NCBI RefSeq assembly: GCF_900109365.1
Contig: NZ_FNZR01000001.1
Span: 868,001-932,000, forward strand
Length of the DNA stretch: 64,000 nucleotides
DNA from: Parapedobacter koreensis
GTDB taxonomy: Bacteria > Bacteroidota > Bacteroidia > Sphingobacteriales > Sphingobacteriaceae
Direction of reading: 5' to 3'
This document shows, piece by piece, positions 17,676 to 26,197 of the stretch (position 1 is its first letter; each line of letters begins with the position of its first letter). The notes beneath the pieces were generated by a model. That model did no database searches and was not told where the DNA came from. It saw nothing but the letters and a program-made list of their open reading frames with translations. The translations under genes were made by a program, and so were the position numbers.

Positions 17676-18671
17676 ATGAAAACAACAATAACATCAGCTG
17701 TACTGTCAACGCTTTTATTCGGTATTGTATATGCCGGGCAAATTAAACCTTTACAACTTAAGGGCACCGTAAAGGATGTGCAGACAGGAACCATCTACCT
17801 CCAACGGTTTGACAACAAGATCTTCCACACGGTCGATTCAGCTACCCTTCACAACGGCGAATTCAACTTTACCACGCGTGTGGAATTACCCGAATTATAT
17901 GGCCTTACCCTTGAAAAGGATAAAACACCGTTTTATATTTTCCTCGAAGACGCTCCCATCACGGTAACATTTGATTCAGGCGCGTCTTACCACAACACCG
18001 TCGTATCCGGCTCAAAATCGCATGATCGCTTTGTAGACTACAGCAACCGCCAGCAAAATGTTCAAGTCGCTGATTTCATCAAGGAAGATCCTGCTTCCAT
18101 CACCACGGCGTATGTGCTATACCGCAATTTTGCTTACCGGTTGAGCCCTTCAGAAATCAGGGAATATGTAAGCCAGCTTGATCCATCCCTTCAAAACACC
18201 CAATATGCAACCGTACTACACGGATTAGCAAACACGCTGGAGACTGTGTTGCCCGGCAATAAAGCGCCCGACTTTACCTCTACGGGGCCAGACGGAAGCA
18301 CCATTCGGCTTTCCGACCACCTCTGCAAAGGCTATGTATTGCTGGATTTTTGGGCAGCGTGGTGCGGCCCCTGCCGCCGGGAAAATCCCAATGTGGTAGC
18401 AGCCTATCAACACTACAAAGACAAGGGTTTCACGGTCTTTGGAGTCTCGCTTGACAAGACCAAAGAAGCCTGGCTGAAAGCCATTGAGGCAGATGGGCTT
18501 ACATGGCCCCATGTGTCCGACCTTACGTTTTGGGAAAGCGAGGCCGCTGCCATCTATGGCGTACGGGCTATCCCTGCCAATTTCCTGATAGGACCTGATG
18601 GAACCATCGTAGCCCGCAATCTCCGTGGGGAAGGCTTGCGGAAAAAATTACAGGAATTACTGGGCGAATAA
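17676..18671 (+). CDS. TlpA-like periplasmic thiol-disulfide oxidoreductase
   Basis: 331 residues. Signal peptide (SAVLSTLLFGIVYAG), a DUF4369-like beta domain (about 25-125), a helical linker, then a thioredoxin/AhpC-TSA domain from about residue 190 with the active site WCGPC (Cys230, Cys233) and a cis-Pro motif near AIPANF. It would reduce or exchange disulfides in the periplasm. Together with the neighbouring riboswitch and SusCD this fits handling of disulfide or thiol nutrients such as cystine derivatives (inference); general redox folding is the alternative. Confidence 0.85.
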   Translation: MKTTITSAVLSTLLFGIVYAGQIKPLQLKGTVKDVQTGTIYLQRFDNKIFHTVDSATLHNGEFNFTTRVELPELYGLTLEKDKTPFYIFLEDAPITVTFDSGASYHNTVVSGSKSHDRFVDYSNRQQNVQVADFIKEDPASITTAYVLYRNFAYRLSPSEIREYVSQLDPSLQNTQYATVLHGLANTLETVLPGNKAPDFTSTGPDGSTIRLSDHLCKGYVLLDFWAAWCGPCRRENPNVVAAYQHYKDKGFTVFGVSLDKTKEAWLKAIEADGLTWPHVSDLTFWESEAAAIYGVRAIPANFLIGPDGTIVARNLRGEGLRKKLQELLGE

Positions 18672-18701
18672 ACATGGAAACTTGCTAAGATACCATGCCA
18701 T

Positions 18702-18724
18702 GGATAGGGCTATCACCCCTATCC
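18702..18724 (+). terminator. Hairpin between tlpA and susC (attenuator-like, weak)
   Basis: GGATAGGG (18702-18709) pairs with CCCTATCC (18717-18724) around a 7-base loop. No U-tract follows, so read-through into susC is likely. It may only reduce expression or stabilise the upstream mRNA. The rest of 18672-18894 shows nothing I can call. Confidence 0.35.
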
Positions 18725-18894
18725 CTTAAACACCACCGGGCTGAAATGTTACGCTATACATGCGCCAACTGAAAACACCAAACAATCTATATTCAAATAC
18801 AGACAAAATCGTCAATAATCAAAAAGATAAGCGCCCCCATAAACCAATTGCAGTCGGGCATGGAAGCGCTTGTTTCTAAAAACATTTTAGAATT

Positions 18895-21800
18895 ATGGCA
18901 AATATATTGCTTTTTTTCAGGAGCAAACCGCTATTCTCGTCGTTAAAAAAATACAATTATGCTTTTTTTGCGATGTTTTTATGCTCCTTTACCAGTTATG
19001 GACAACATTCCATACGTGGAACAGTCGTCGATGAGGCAAATCAAGCAGTGGCAGGAGCTACAATTGCAATAAAATCAACCAGTACGAGCACCGTCACTGA
19101 TGCAAATGGCCAATTTAGTATTACAACAGACCAGCCCCTACCGCTTACGATTACCATAAATTTTTTGGGTTATAAACCACAAGAAATAGCCATTAATGAT
19201 ACCAGTGAACCTGTTATCATTACATTGGCTGAAGACGTGAACCAATTGGATGAGACGGTAGTGGTGGGTTATACTACGGCCAAAAGATCGAGTTATACGG
19301 GATCGGTAGCGGTTGTCAACGCAACAGAGTTGGATAAATTGCAAATTACTTCTATTGGCAAGGCTTTGCAGGGAACGGTGCCGGGATTGCAATCCATTGC
19401 GCAGGCAGGACAACCTGGAAGTGATGCAGAGCTGTTTGTACGGGGGGTAGGTTCAGTCAATGCGTCCACATCACCACTCTATGTTGTAGACGGTATTCCG
19501 GGCGCAAATCCCAATCAATTAAACCCGAAAGACATCCAATCCATTTCCGTCTTGAAAGATGCTACGGCAAGTGCGCTCTATGGCTCACGCGGTGCTAACG
19601 GTGTAATTGTCGTCACCACCAAATCAGGAGACCTGAATTCAAAGCCCTCAGTCAACTTTTCAGCCAACTATGGCTATACAGGGCGTGCCGTTGCGGATTA
19701 TGACTATTTATCAGCACAAGAGTATTATGAATTGCAATGGGAAGCCATCCGTAACACCCAGCTGGACCAAGGCAAATCGACTGCGGAAGCAGCTCAATAT
19801 GCAACGGATTATTTGGTTGACGGCTCGCTAAAGGTCAATATTTTTGGGCCACAATACCCAGATCCTGTTGGTACAGATGGTAGATTGGCTGCTGGCGCAA
19901 CACCATTATGGAATGATGACTGGGGCAAAGCCATCTCACGGCCCGGCCGGCGTCAACAGTACGACCTCAGCATTAGCGGAGGAAGTGTTAACACGAAATA
20001 TTACTTTTCAGGCGGTTATTTGAACGAGGAGGGTTGGATTAAAACCTCCAATTTCGAACGCTACAATTTACGTACTAACGTACAATCGAAAGTTAATAGT
20101 TGGTTTGATATCGGCGCAAATGTATCGCTTTCGTCAGGTTTTCAACGATCCCCTTCGCAAAGCGACAGCAACCAAGGGAATTTCGCCAATTTCCAACGGC
20201 TGATTTCAAATATTTACCCAGTTTATGAACGTAATCCGGACGGTTCGTTTGTATTGGACGAAAACGGCAACAGAAAATGGGATTATGGCATATGGCGTCC
20301 TACAACTGCTGCCAGTGGGGTCAACATCCTGGGAAGCGCAGAACATGCGATATCAGGCACCCGGACCGATGCCGTATTACTTGGAACAAACCTGAACATC
20401 ACGTTCATGAAAGGACTGTTTTTGAGAACAACGGCAAGCATTGATTATCGGGCGGGTAGCTCTCACTCTTATTCTCACCCTTATTACAGTACAGGAGTCA
20501 TGACAGAAGGCGCTGGCTCAGCAAGTCGACGTGCAGATCGTACGCTCAATTATACGGTAAACAGCTTCCTCAATTACGCGTTTAATTTGAACGGCGGCAA
20601 GCATAGCATTAGTTTATTAGCAGGACCGGAAATTTACGTCAACCAAACTTCAGAATTATCCGGAAGCCGGTCTGGTTTTCAAGTACTTGGAAAAACCGAA
20701 CCTTCAGCAGGAACCGTGAGCGGAGTGTTTAACGGCACTTCGGCTGATTACCGCTTGGGAAGCTGGTTGAGCCAACTGAACTATGATTACCTCGGGCGAT
20801 ATCATTTTTCGGCAAGTTTTCGCCGCGATGGATCTTCGCGTTTTAGCAAACAAGCGCGCTGGGGCAATTTCTGGTCGGTGGGAGCTGCCTGGAATGTGAA
20901 ACAAGAAAATTTCTTGAAGGACGTATCCAGTATAGATAACCTCAACCTACGTTTCAGCTATGGTGCCCAAGGCAACGATAATGTTGGCAATTATGCCTAT
21001 GGCGGTTTTTATTCCATTTACAACAGTTTGGATATGTTGGGATTATTGCCGTCCGATCTTCCAACGCCTAATCTGAAGTGGGAAACCAACCTGAATCTCA
21101 ATTTCGGCGCTGATATATCACTGTTCAACAATCGATTGATCGCCCAAATTGATGTGTTCGACCGGCAATCGAAAGACCTCTTATTCACAAAACCCCTTGC
21201 TCCTTCAACAGGTTACGACGGCATCGATGCCAATATTGGTTCATTAAGCAACAGAGGCATCGATGGACAGATCACGGGTGCCCTTATCCGGAACAACGAT
21301 TTCCGATGGAATGCCACCCTCAATTTCGGACACTATACCAACAAAATAACCAAGTTGCCTCAAGACGAAATCCTGACCGGCTCGATTGGGCAATACGGCA
21401 ACACTAAAAAAATGATAGAAGGAGGTTCGATTTACGACTTTTATATTAAGGAGTGGGCTGGTGTCAACCCTGAAAACGGCAAAGCAACGTGGTATAAAGA
21501 TATTGTTGATGAAGCTGGAAATGTTACCGGAAGGACGACCACTGAAAATCAAACCGAGGCGACACCCTATTTCCAAGGAAGCTCACTTCCCGATCTATAC
21601 GGTGGCTTAAGCAACAGTTTTTCCTATAAGGGTTTTGAACTCTCATTCTTGTTATCGTACAACATCGGCGGTAAGATTTTCGATGGTGACCAACCGATGA
21701 TTATGCACCTCGGCTCTGCTCCTGGACGCAATTGGTCAAAAGAAGCCCTCTCGCGGTGGACACCGGAAAATACAGACACCGATTTTCCACGCCTCTCCTA

Positions 21801-22074
21801 TGTCTCCGATCCATGGAACACGATTCCCTCAACCCGCTTTTTGTTCAATGCGACCTATGCACGCTTACGAAACATTAACCTGTCATACGCACTACCGCGA
21901 AACCTCGTGTCCAAATGGTCACTCACGGATGTAAGACTACGTTTAGTAGGTGAAAATCTATTGACATTTTATGGCCATAAAGGGTTAGACCCCGAACAGA
22001 CGGTATCGGGCTCGACATATTATCGATATCCTGCTCAGAAAGCATATTCACTGGTCCTTAATGTGTCATTTTAA
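18895..22074 (+). CDS. SusC/RagA-type TonB-dependent outer-membrane transporter 1
   Basis: 1059 residues. A long N-terminal leader with a hydrophobic stretch (YAFFAMFLCSFTSYGQ), a carboxypeptidase-regulatory-like domain (about 40-120), a plug domain with the SusC hallmarks VVVGYTTAKRSSYTGS, PLYVVDGIPG and DATASALYGSRGANGVIVV, and a 22-strand barrel ending in an aromatic residue (VLNVSF). It imports a ligand delivered by the partner SusD lipoprotein, powered by TonB. It lies downstream of the SAM riboswitch, amidohydrolase and TlpA genes, so the cargo may be a sulfur compound (inference). Confidence 0.95.
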   Translation: MANILLFFRSKPLFSSLKKYNYAFFAMFLCSFTSYGQHSIRGTVVDEANQAVAGATIAIKSTSTSTVTDANGQFSITTDQPLPLTITINFLGYKPQEIAINDTSEPVIITLAEDVNQLDETVVVGYTTAKRSSYTGSVAVVNATELDKLQITSIGKALQGTVPGLQSIAQAGQPGSDAELFVRGVGSVNASTSPLYVVDGIPGANPNQLNPKDIQSISVLKDATASALYGSRGANGVIVVTTKSGDLNSKPSVNFSANYGYTGRAVADYDYLSAQEYYELQWEAIRNTQLDQGKSTAEAAQYATDYLVDGSLKVNIFGPQYPDPVGTDGRLAAGATPLWNDDWGKAISRPGRRQQYDLSISGGSVNTKYYFSGGYLNEEGWIKTSNFERYNLRTNVQSKVNSWFDIGANVSLSSGFQRSPSQSDSNQGNFANFQRLISNIYPVYERNPDGSFVLDENGNRKWDYGIWRPTTAASGVNILGSAEHAISGTRTDAVLLGTNLNITFMKGLFLRTTASIDYRAGSSHSYSHPYYSTGVMTEGAGSASRRADRTLNYTVNSFLNYAFNLNGGKHSISLLAGPEIYVNQTSELSGSRSGFQVLGKTEPSAGTVSGVFNGTSADYRLGSWLSQLNYDYLGRYHFSASFRRDGSSRFSKQARWGNFWSVGAAWNVKQENFLKDVSSIDNLNLRFSYGAQGNDNVGNYAYGGFYSIYNSLDMLGLLPSDLPTPNLKWETNLNLNFGADISLFNNRLIAQIDVFDRQSKDLLFTKPLAPSTGYDGIDANIGSLSNRGIDGQITGALIRNNDFRWNATLNFGHYTNKITKLPQDEILTGSIGQYGNTKKMIEGGSIYDFYIKEWAGVNPENGKATWYKDIVDEAGNVTGRTTTENQTEATPYFQGSSLPDLYGGLSNSFSYKGFELSFLLSYNIGGKIFDGDQPMIMHLGSAPGRNWSKEALSRWTPENTDTDFPRLSYVSDPWNTIPSTRFLFNATYARLRNINLSYALPRNLVSKWSLTDVRLRLVGENLLTFYGHKGLDPEQTVSGSTYYRYPAQKAYSLVLNVSF

Positions 22075-22093
22075 TTGAAATAATTATCAGATT

Positions 22094-23596
22094 ATGAAAC
22101 GGAAATTTAGTTATATACTGACTGTTTTGACGCTGTTTACATCGTGCAGCGAAGATTTTTTTGACACTGCGCCTGCGACCCAGATTACTACACCGGAAGT
22201 GTTTTCTTCGGAAGATAACATCAATGCTTTCGTCAATGGAGCAATTCGTTTTTTATTGGAAAACAGCACTTCACAGGACAATCCAGGTCTCCCAGCGATA
22301 TTTCTTACCCACGAAGTAATGGGCGAAGATGCTTTTGCCCGCGATGGCCGATACGGCTTTCGTGATTCGTATCCTTATCGCGATCCTTTTGACAATACCA
22401 CGCGGCGCGCGCTGTTTTTTTGGACGTTGCAGTATACGTCGATTGACCATGCCAACAACATCATCGCTAATATTCCCATTAACGAAGATAGCAAGCCCAG
22501 TTTGAAACATCTTAAGGGACAAGCTTATGCCTTGCGTGCGCACAATTATCTGAACTTGGTGCGGCAATACCAGTTTACCTATGCGAAAGATGCGAATGCC
22601 AAAGCCGTTCCGATTTATACGGAGCCTACGACCCCGAGTACCGAGCCCAAGCCACTGGCTACCGTACAGGAAGTATACAATCAGGTCATCAGCGACTTGT
22701 CAGAGGCCGAAAAATTATTGCCGGGATTCGAACGTACGGTTAAAAATCGTCCTGACATTAATGTAGTGTATGGATTATTTGCCCGGGCCTATCTAACACT
22801 TGAAAATTGGGAACTGGCCAAAGAATATGCGGCCAAAGCACGCGCTGGATATGCTATCATGACACCCGAACAATATGCTGAAGGGTTCAATGATGTGAGC
22901 AATCCCGAATGGATTTGGGGGCATCCACAGACACAAACCCAGAATAAAGGAGGTTCTTCGTATTTGGCGTATATCGAAACAACTCCTTATGCCACGGATG
23001 CTAACGGGACGAATCTTTATTATGGGTACAACAGCATTATACCCGATCCCCATTTTATTGCGTTGTTCGATGACGAAGACATACGAAAGTCATTGTTCGA
23101 AATTGCAACGCAACCTGCCGAAGCGCTTTATAGGTCTTACCGATACAAAAAATTCAGAAACAAATATCCCAATCATGACGGGCATATCGTGTTGATGCGT
23201 GCTTCGGAACAATTGCTTATCGAGGCTGAAAGCAAAGCAAGGCTGGATGACGTAGCAGGCGCCGTTGAGACACTGAATGAATTGCGCCGCAATAGAAACC
23301 TCCCTGATTTATCAGCGACTGATTTTAACAAAGACACGATAATCGATGAAATTCTACTCGAACGCCGCAAAGAACTTTGGGGAGAAGGATTCCGCTTGTA
23401 CGACATTTTGCGATTGCAAACGGCGCCGGTGAGACGGGAAGCAAACGAAACGTTTGTAGATGATGCCGGTAATACGACAACCATATTAGGCCATTGGATC
23501 ACGAAGTTCCCTGATGGAACAGATTTATCACCGAATAGCAAATATTATCTTTTCCCAGTTCCGTTAAATGAAATTAACAACAACCCCAACCTGTAA
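22094..23596 (+). CDS. SusD/RagB-type lipoprotein 1
   Basis: 500 residues. A lipobox (TLFTSC, Cys about 18) makes it an outer-membrane lipoprotein. The TPR-like SusD fold is indicated by LKGQAYALRAHNYLNLVRQY and the C-terminal ERRKELWGEGFRLYDILR motif. It is the lid and capture protein for the SusC 20 bases upstream. A strong terminator follows. Confidence 0.93.
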   Translation: MKRKFSYILTVLTLFTSCSEDFFDTAPATQITTPEVFSSEDNINAFVNGAIRFLLENSTSQDNPGLPAIFLTHEVMGEDAFARDGRYGFRDSYPYRDPFDNTTRRALFFWTLQYTSIDHANNIIANIPINEDSKPSLKHLKGQAYALRAHNYLNLVRQYQFTYAKDANAKAVPIYTEPTTPSTEPKPLATVQEVYNQVISDLSEAEKLLPGFERTVKNRPDINVVYGLFARAYLTLENWELAKEYAAKARAGYAIMTPEQYAEGFNDVSNPEWIWGHPQTQTQNKGGSSYLAYIETTPYATDANGTNLYYGYNSIIPDPHFIALFDDEDIRKSLFEIATQPAEALYRSYRYKKFRNKYPNHDGHIVLMRASEQLLIEAESKARLDDVAGAVETLNELRRNRNLPDLSATDFNKDTIIDEILLERRKELWGEGFRLYDILRLQTAPVRREANETFVDDAGNTTTILGHWITKFPDGTDLSPNSKYYLFPVPLNEINNNPNL

Positions 23597-23603
23597 ATAA
23601 AAC

Positions 23604-23637
23604 AAAAAGGGAAAGTCAGCGTGTCTTTCCCTTTTTT
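23604..23637. terminator. Bidirectional rho-independent terminator
   Basis: A 12-bp perfect stem (23604-23615 with 23625-23636, GGGAAAG/CTTTCCC flanked by A- and T-runs) with a 9-base loop. It lies between the convergent susD and monooxygenase genes and can serve both. Confidence 0.9.
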
Positions 23638-23657
23638 ACCTGATTTTTTTCAATGCC

Positions 23658-24695
23658 TTAATTTGCAGAAACAGCTACCTTGCCGATAACAGCCTCAGCA
23701 AACCGCTCCATCTCCTCCAGCTGCGGACTGCACTGCAAAAGAAAGAAATCCACGCCCACCCGCTCAAATTCGGCAATCCTGTCCTGCACTTGAGCAGGAG
23801 TGCCAACGAGTCCGCTCCGTAGTCCCCGATTGGACACTGCATAATCCTGTAAAGACAATTGTTGCTCCAATTGTGTACCGGCCAGCCATTGCTGGTAATT
23901 TTTATAGCCGGGATTTCCTTCTTTGATGATCGTAATACGTTCCAATTCCCGCTTGACTTCCTGTTCAGTGGGCCGTACAATGCTGTATGCCGCAACGCCA
24001 AATTGTAATGGGGGTAACCCCTTTTTATCACGTCTTTCACGCATGTCGGCAATACGTTTGCCGATGATCTCAGGCGAGTCGCCATGCATGACGTAGCCAT
24101 CGCACAGCGATGAAATCATATCTTTAGCCGCTTCGGATTCACCTCCAGCGTAGATAGGGGGGCGCGGCGCAGAAAGTGGCTTGGGCTGCAGCACATTGTC
24201 ATTTACCTGATAGTAATTGCCCGTAAAGCTATAATGGTCGCTTTTCCACACATTGTCCAATACCTCCAGCCATTCCGTAGACCGTGCATAACGGTTGTCA
24301 TGCTCTTCGAAATGCACCCCGTATTTTTCAGCCTCATCCTTCCACCAGGATGATACCAAGTTTAACGATATTCGCCCGCTACTGATGTGATCGATGTTAG
24401 CCGCCTGTTTGGCCAACAAAGCAGGGTTGTGGAATGTCGGCCGTACCGCCACCATGATTTCCTGTTTGTCGGTTACGGCAGCAAGGGCAGCGGCTGTTGA
24501 CCAGGCATCCAACGATGGGGCCTCCTCTCCTTTGATGTCATTTAGGTTCAATTCGGCTACCAATGTCAAATCAAAGCCAATCGCTTCCGCGCGTAATGCC
24601 AACCGTTTAGCATACGCCCAAGTAGCTTGCATGCCTTCATCTTCCACATTCCGCAGCCAACCACCAAAAACCGGCAACCAATACCCGTATCTCAT
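23658..24695 (-). CDS. Luciferase-like flavin monooxygenase, SfnG/SsuD type
   Basis: 345 residues of the class C flavin-dependent (LLM) family. GRISLNLVSSWWKDEAEKYG, the HDNRYARSTEWLEVL block and YSFTGNYYQVND resemble the FMNH2-dependent dimethylsulfone monooxygenase SfnG and alkanesulfonate monooxygenase SsuD, which split C-S bonds to free sulfite or sulfinate. Pyrimidine oxygenase RutA is a more distant alternative. Its start overlaps the stop of the upstream ATP-grasp gene by ATGA, so the two are translationally coupled. No flavin reductase gene is nearby. Neighbouring SAM- and cysteine-linked leaders support sulfur scavenging. Confidence 0.85.
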   Translation of the reverse strand: MRYGYWLPVFGGWLRNVEDEGMQATWAYAKRLALRAEAIGFDLTLVAELNLNDIKGEEAPSLDAWSTAAALAAVTDKQEIMVAVRPTFHNPALLAKQAANIDHISSGRISLNLVSSWWKDEAEKYGVHFEEHDNRYARSTEWLEVLDNVWKSDHYSFTGNYYQVNDNVLQPKPLSAPRPPIYAGGESEAAKDMISSLCDGYVMHGDSPEIIGKRIADMRERRDKKGLPPLQFGVAAYSIVRPTEQEVKRELERITIIKEGNPGYKNYQQWLAGTQLEQQLSLQDYAVSNRGLRSGLVGTPAQVQDRIAEFERVGVDFFLLQCSPQLEEMERFAEAVIGKVAVSAN

Positions 24696-25654
24696 TGCAC
24701 TAACGCTCCTTCCATGCAGCGCTCAATAAAATCGACCAATTTCTGATGCGGGTCAAAACCAATGACGTTCACGGCATCAGCAACAAAGTTGGATAACGCA
24801 TTCACGTCATAGTAAAGAATTTCCCCATCCCGATCATCAATGATGTACTCAATGCCGCCCACATCGATACCGCTACGCTGTGCGATGGTTTCAATCGTTT
24901 TGATAACGTCATCACTAGGCGTAAATGCCTCTACCTTCAAACCATTTTTTGGGGCATCCAATGCGCATGCGTTACGTACCAGTTCTTGTCCGGCAGTGGT
25001 CTGGCAGATATCAGCGGGGCAGAGGTTGAAGCTCTCCCCGGTGATATAAACCCGTATGGCATACAAATATTTTCCACCAAGCGTTTCCACCCGTGTGATG
25101 TACCCGCCTCGCGCAGGAATAAACTCTTGAACCAATGCGGTATGGTCTACGCCAAAGTCCAGCAGGTTGTTTTCAACGGCATGCCTTACCTCTTCGATGG
25201 TATCGAATTTTTCAATTCCAGCACCACTCCCCCCAATGTTGGCCTTCACAACGATGGGAAAACGTAGCCCTTCCGCTGCTGCTTCAACTTGGGAACTATG
25301 GTTGACCAGTCGCGATTTGGGATACTTGATACCCAATTGTTGCAAAAGCACCAGTTGGAGGGCCTTTGATGTCTCGTAAGTAAAAGCCTGATAACCATTG
25401 ATGACCCTCACACCGTGATTTTCGAGGTGCTTCAAGTAATTTAATGTGTAAAACATCCCCTGCACACCATCACGGAGGTAAGCAGATGGGCTCATACGAT
25501 TGAAAAAGACTTCAAATCCGGGCGAAGGTTCTTCCAACGCAAAATGATGTTGCGTGGGGTTAATGGTTTGATAAGGAATGTTACGTCGTTGTAATTCGGC
25601 AAAGAGTGGTTTAAACCAATCGGGATGCTCATGTGAAATAACTAAAGGGTTCAT
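24692..25654 (-). CDS. ATP-grasp ligase (RimK-like)
   Basis: 320 residues from ATG 25654 (the frame extends 17 codons further, unsupported). A pre-ATP-grasp N-terminal domain, then an ATP-grasp core: FPIVVKANIGGSGAGIEKF (phosphate loop and ATP lysine, about 135-155), ALVQEFIPARGG, and the Mg-binding end GEILYYDVNALSNF. Such enzymes join a carboxylate to an amine or thiol through an acyl phosphate. The substrate is unknown. It is first in a two-gene operon with the flavin monooxygenase (ATGA overlap) and divergent from the Cys-leader/SusCD operon. Confidence 0.82.
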   Translation of the reverse strand: MNPLVISHEHPDWFKPLFAELQRRNIPYQTINPTQHHFALEEPSPGFEVFFNRMSPSAYLRDGVQGMFYTLNYLKHLENHGVRVINGYQAFTYETSKALQLVLLQQLGIKYPKSRLVNHSSQVEAAAEGLRFPIVVKANIGGSGAGIEKFDTIEEVRHAVENNLLDFGVDHTALVQEFIPARGGYITRVETLGGKYLYAIRVYITGESFNLCPADICQTTAGQELVRNACALDAPKNGLKVEAFTPSDDVIKTIETIAQRSGIDVGGIEYIIDDRDGEILYYDVNALSNFVADAVNVIGFDPHQKLVDFIERCMEGALVQ

Positions 25655-25817
25655 ATTTTCTAAATTCTTATTATGCAGTATGGGATATAAGCAAAGGTAC
25701 GACATCCTTTTAACTACTTAAACACTATACTATGTGTATTAAGGATTTTACGTCATTTTTATAACACGTGCAATAGTAAGAATTTAAACAGCTACGTGCA
25801 TTCAATACGCAAAAAAA

Positions 25818-25834
25818 CTACCTACAATAGGCAG
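25818..25834. promoter_or_regulatory. Operator-like palindrome in the ATP-grasp/leader divergent region
   Basis: CTACCTACAATAGGCAG is a 7-bp inverted repeat (six of seven pairs) with a 3-base spacer, centred about 56 bases before the predicted leader transcription start. It shares the half-site CTACCTA with the palindrome at 15729. Confidence 0.4.
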
Positions 25835-25844
25835 CATTTATGGG

Positions 25845-25875
25845 TTTAACGGGAATAAGCAATCGTTTACTTTTG
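25845..25875 (+). promoter_or_regulatory. Promoter of the Cys-leader/SusCD-2 operon
   Basis: TTTA (25845-25848), 19 bases, then TACTTTTG (25868-25875) fits the Bacteroidota TTTG-N19-TAnnTTTG promoter with one mismatch. Transcription would start near 25882, leaving about 63 bases before the leader ORF. A LacI-like CAATCGTTTA overlaps it. Confidence 0.55.
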
Positions 25876-25944
25876 AACCGAGCTAAACGTACAAGAATCG
25901 TTACAGACTTTCGGTAATCTTTTACTCTTTAATAGTATCTTTTC

Positions 25945-26097
25945 ATGAACCAATTCAATTACATTAAATTTTCACTCGCCAAGGATTGTGATATCCTACC
26001 GAGCGAGTTGCCAAAGACATTTACTGCCATACGACACCAATCCCTTACCTACCTACTCTCCATCCCCGCACGAATGTGCATGTGTTGTTGTCACTGA
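25945..26097 (+). CDS. Candidate 50-residue leader ORF ending RMCMCCCH
   Basis: The frame ATG 25945 to TGA 26095-26097 is open for 50 codons in what otherwise looks like an untranslated leader. Its last residues are RMCMCCCH: a Cys, a Met, then three Cys codons in a row just before the stop. The cysteine codons form the left arm of a 7-bp hairpin (26082-26103). This is the design of a cysteine-responsive leader peptide: slow translation at Cys codons when cysteine is short would open the hairpin and favour expression of the SusCD operon starting 100 bases later. Polycysteine leaders are known attenuators in mycobacteria. Starts at TTG 26008 or ATG 26074 would give shorter versions with the same tail. 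Confidence 0.6.
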   Translation: MNQFNYIKFSLAKDCDILPSELPKTFTAIRHQSLTYLLSIPARMCMCCCH

Positions 26098-26103
26098 CAA
26101 CAC
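25974..26103 (+). promoter_or_regulatory. Two leader RNA hairpins around the poly-Cys codons
   Basis: Hairpin 1: ACTCGC (25974-25979) with GCGAGT (26003-26008), enclosing AGGAT (25982-25986) with ATCCT (25993-25997). Hairpin 2: GTGTTGT (26082-26088) with ACAACAC (26097-26103), whose arms contain the cysteine codons and the last base of the leader stop. A T-rich stretch follows from 26115. Either could be part of an attenuator; no unambiguous intrinsic terminator is formed. Confidence 0.5.
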
Positions 26104-26197
26104 GGTTCACCCTACTTTTTATTTTCATCGTATTTGCTTCTGCCTAAAAATAATGACGGAGAGGTAGAAATCATCCATATTCACAAACTTTAATAAA

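Noticed and set aside
18768-18794. Short ATG frame with one Cys codon before SusC-1
   Set aside because: Only a few codons with a single cysteine and no hairpin overlap, so no case for a second poly-Cys leader.
25945-26097. The small Cys-tailed ORF as a RiPP precursor for the nearby ATP-grasp enzyme
   Set aside because: The two are on opposite strands and no leader-binding, protease or export module is present. The position just before susC and the overlap of Cys codons with a hairpin fit a leader peptide better.
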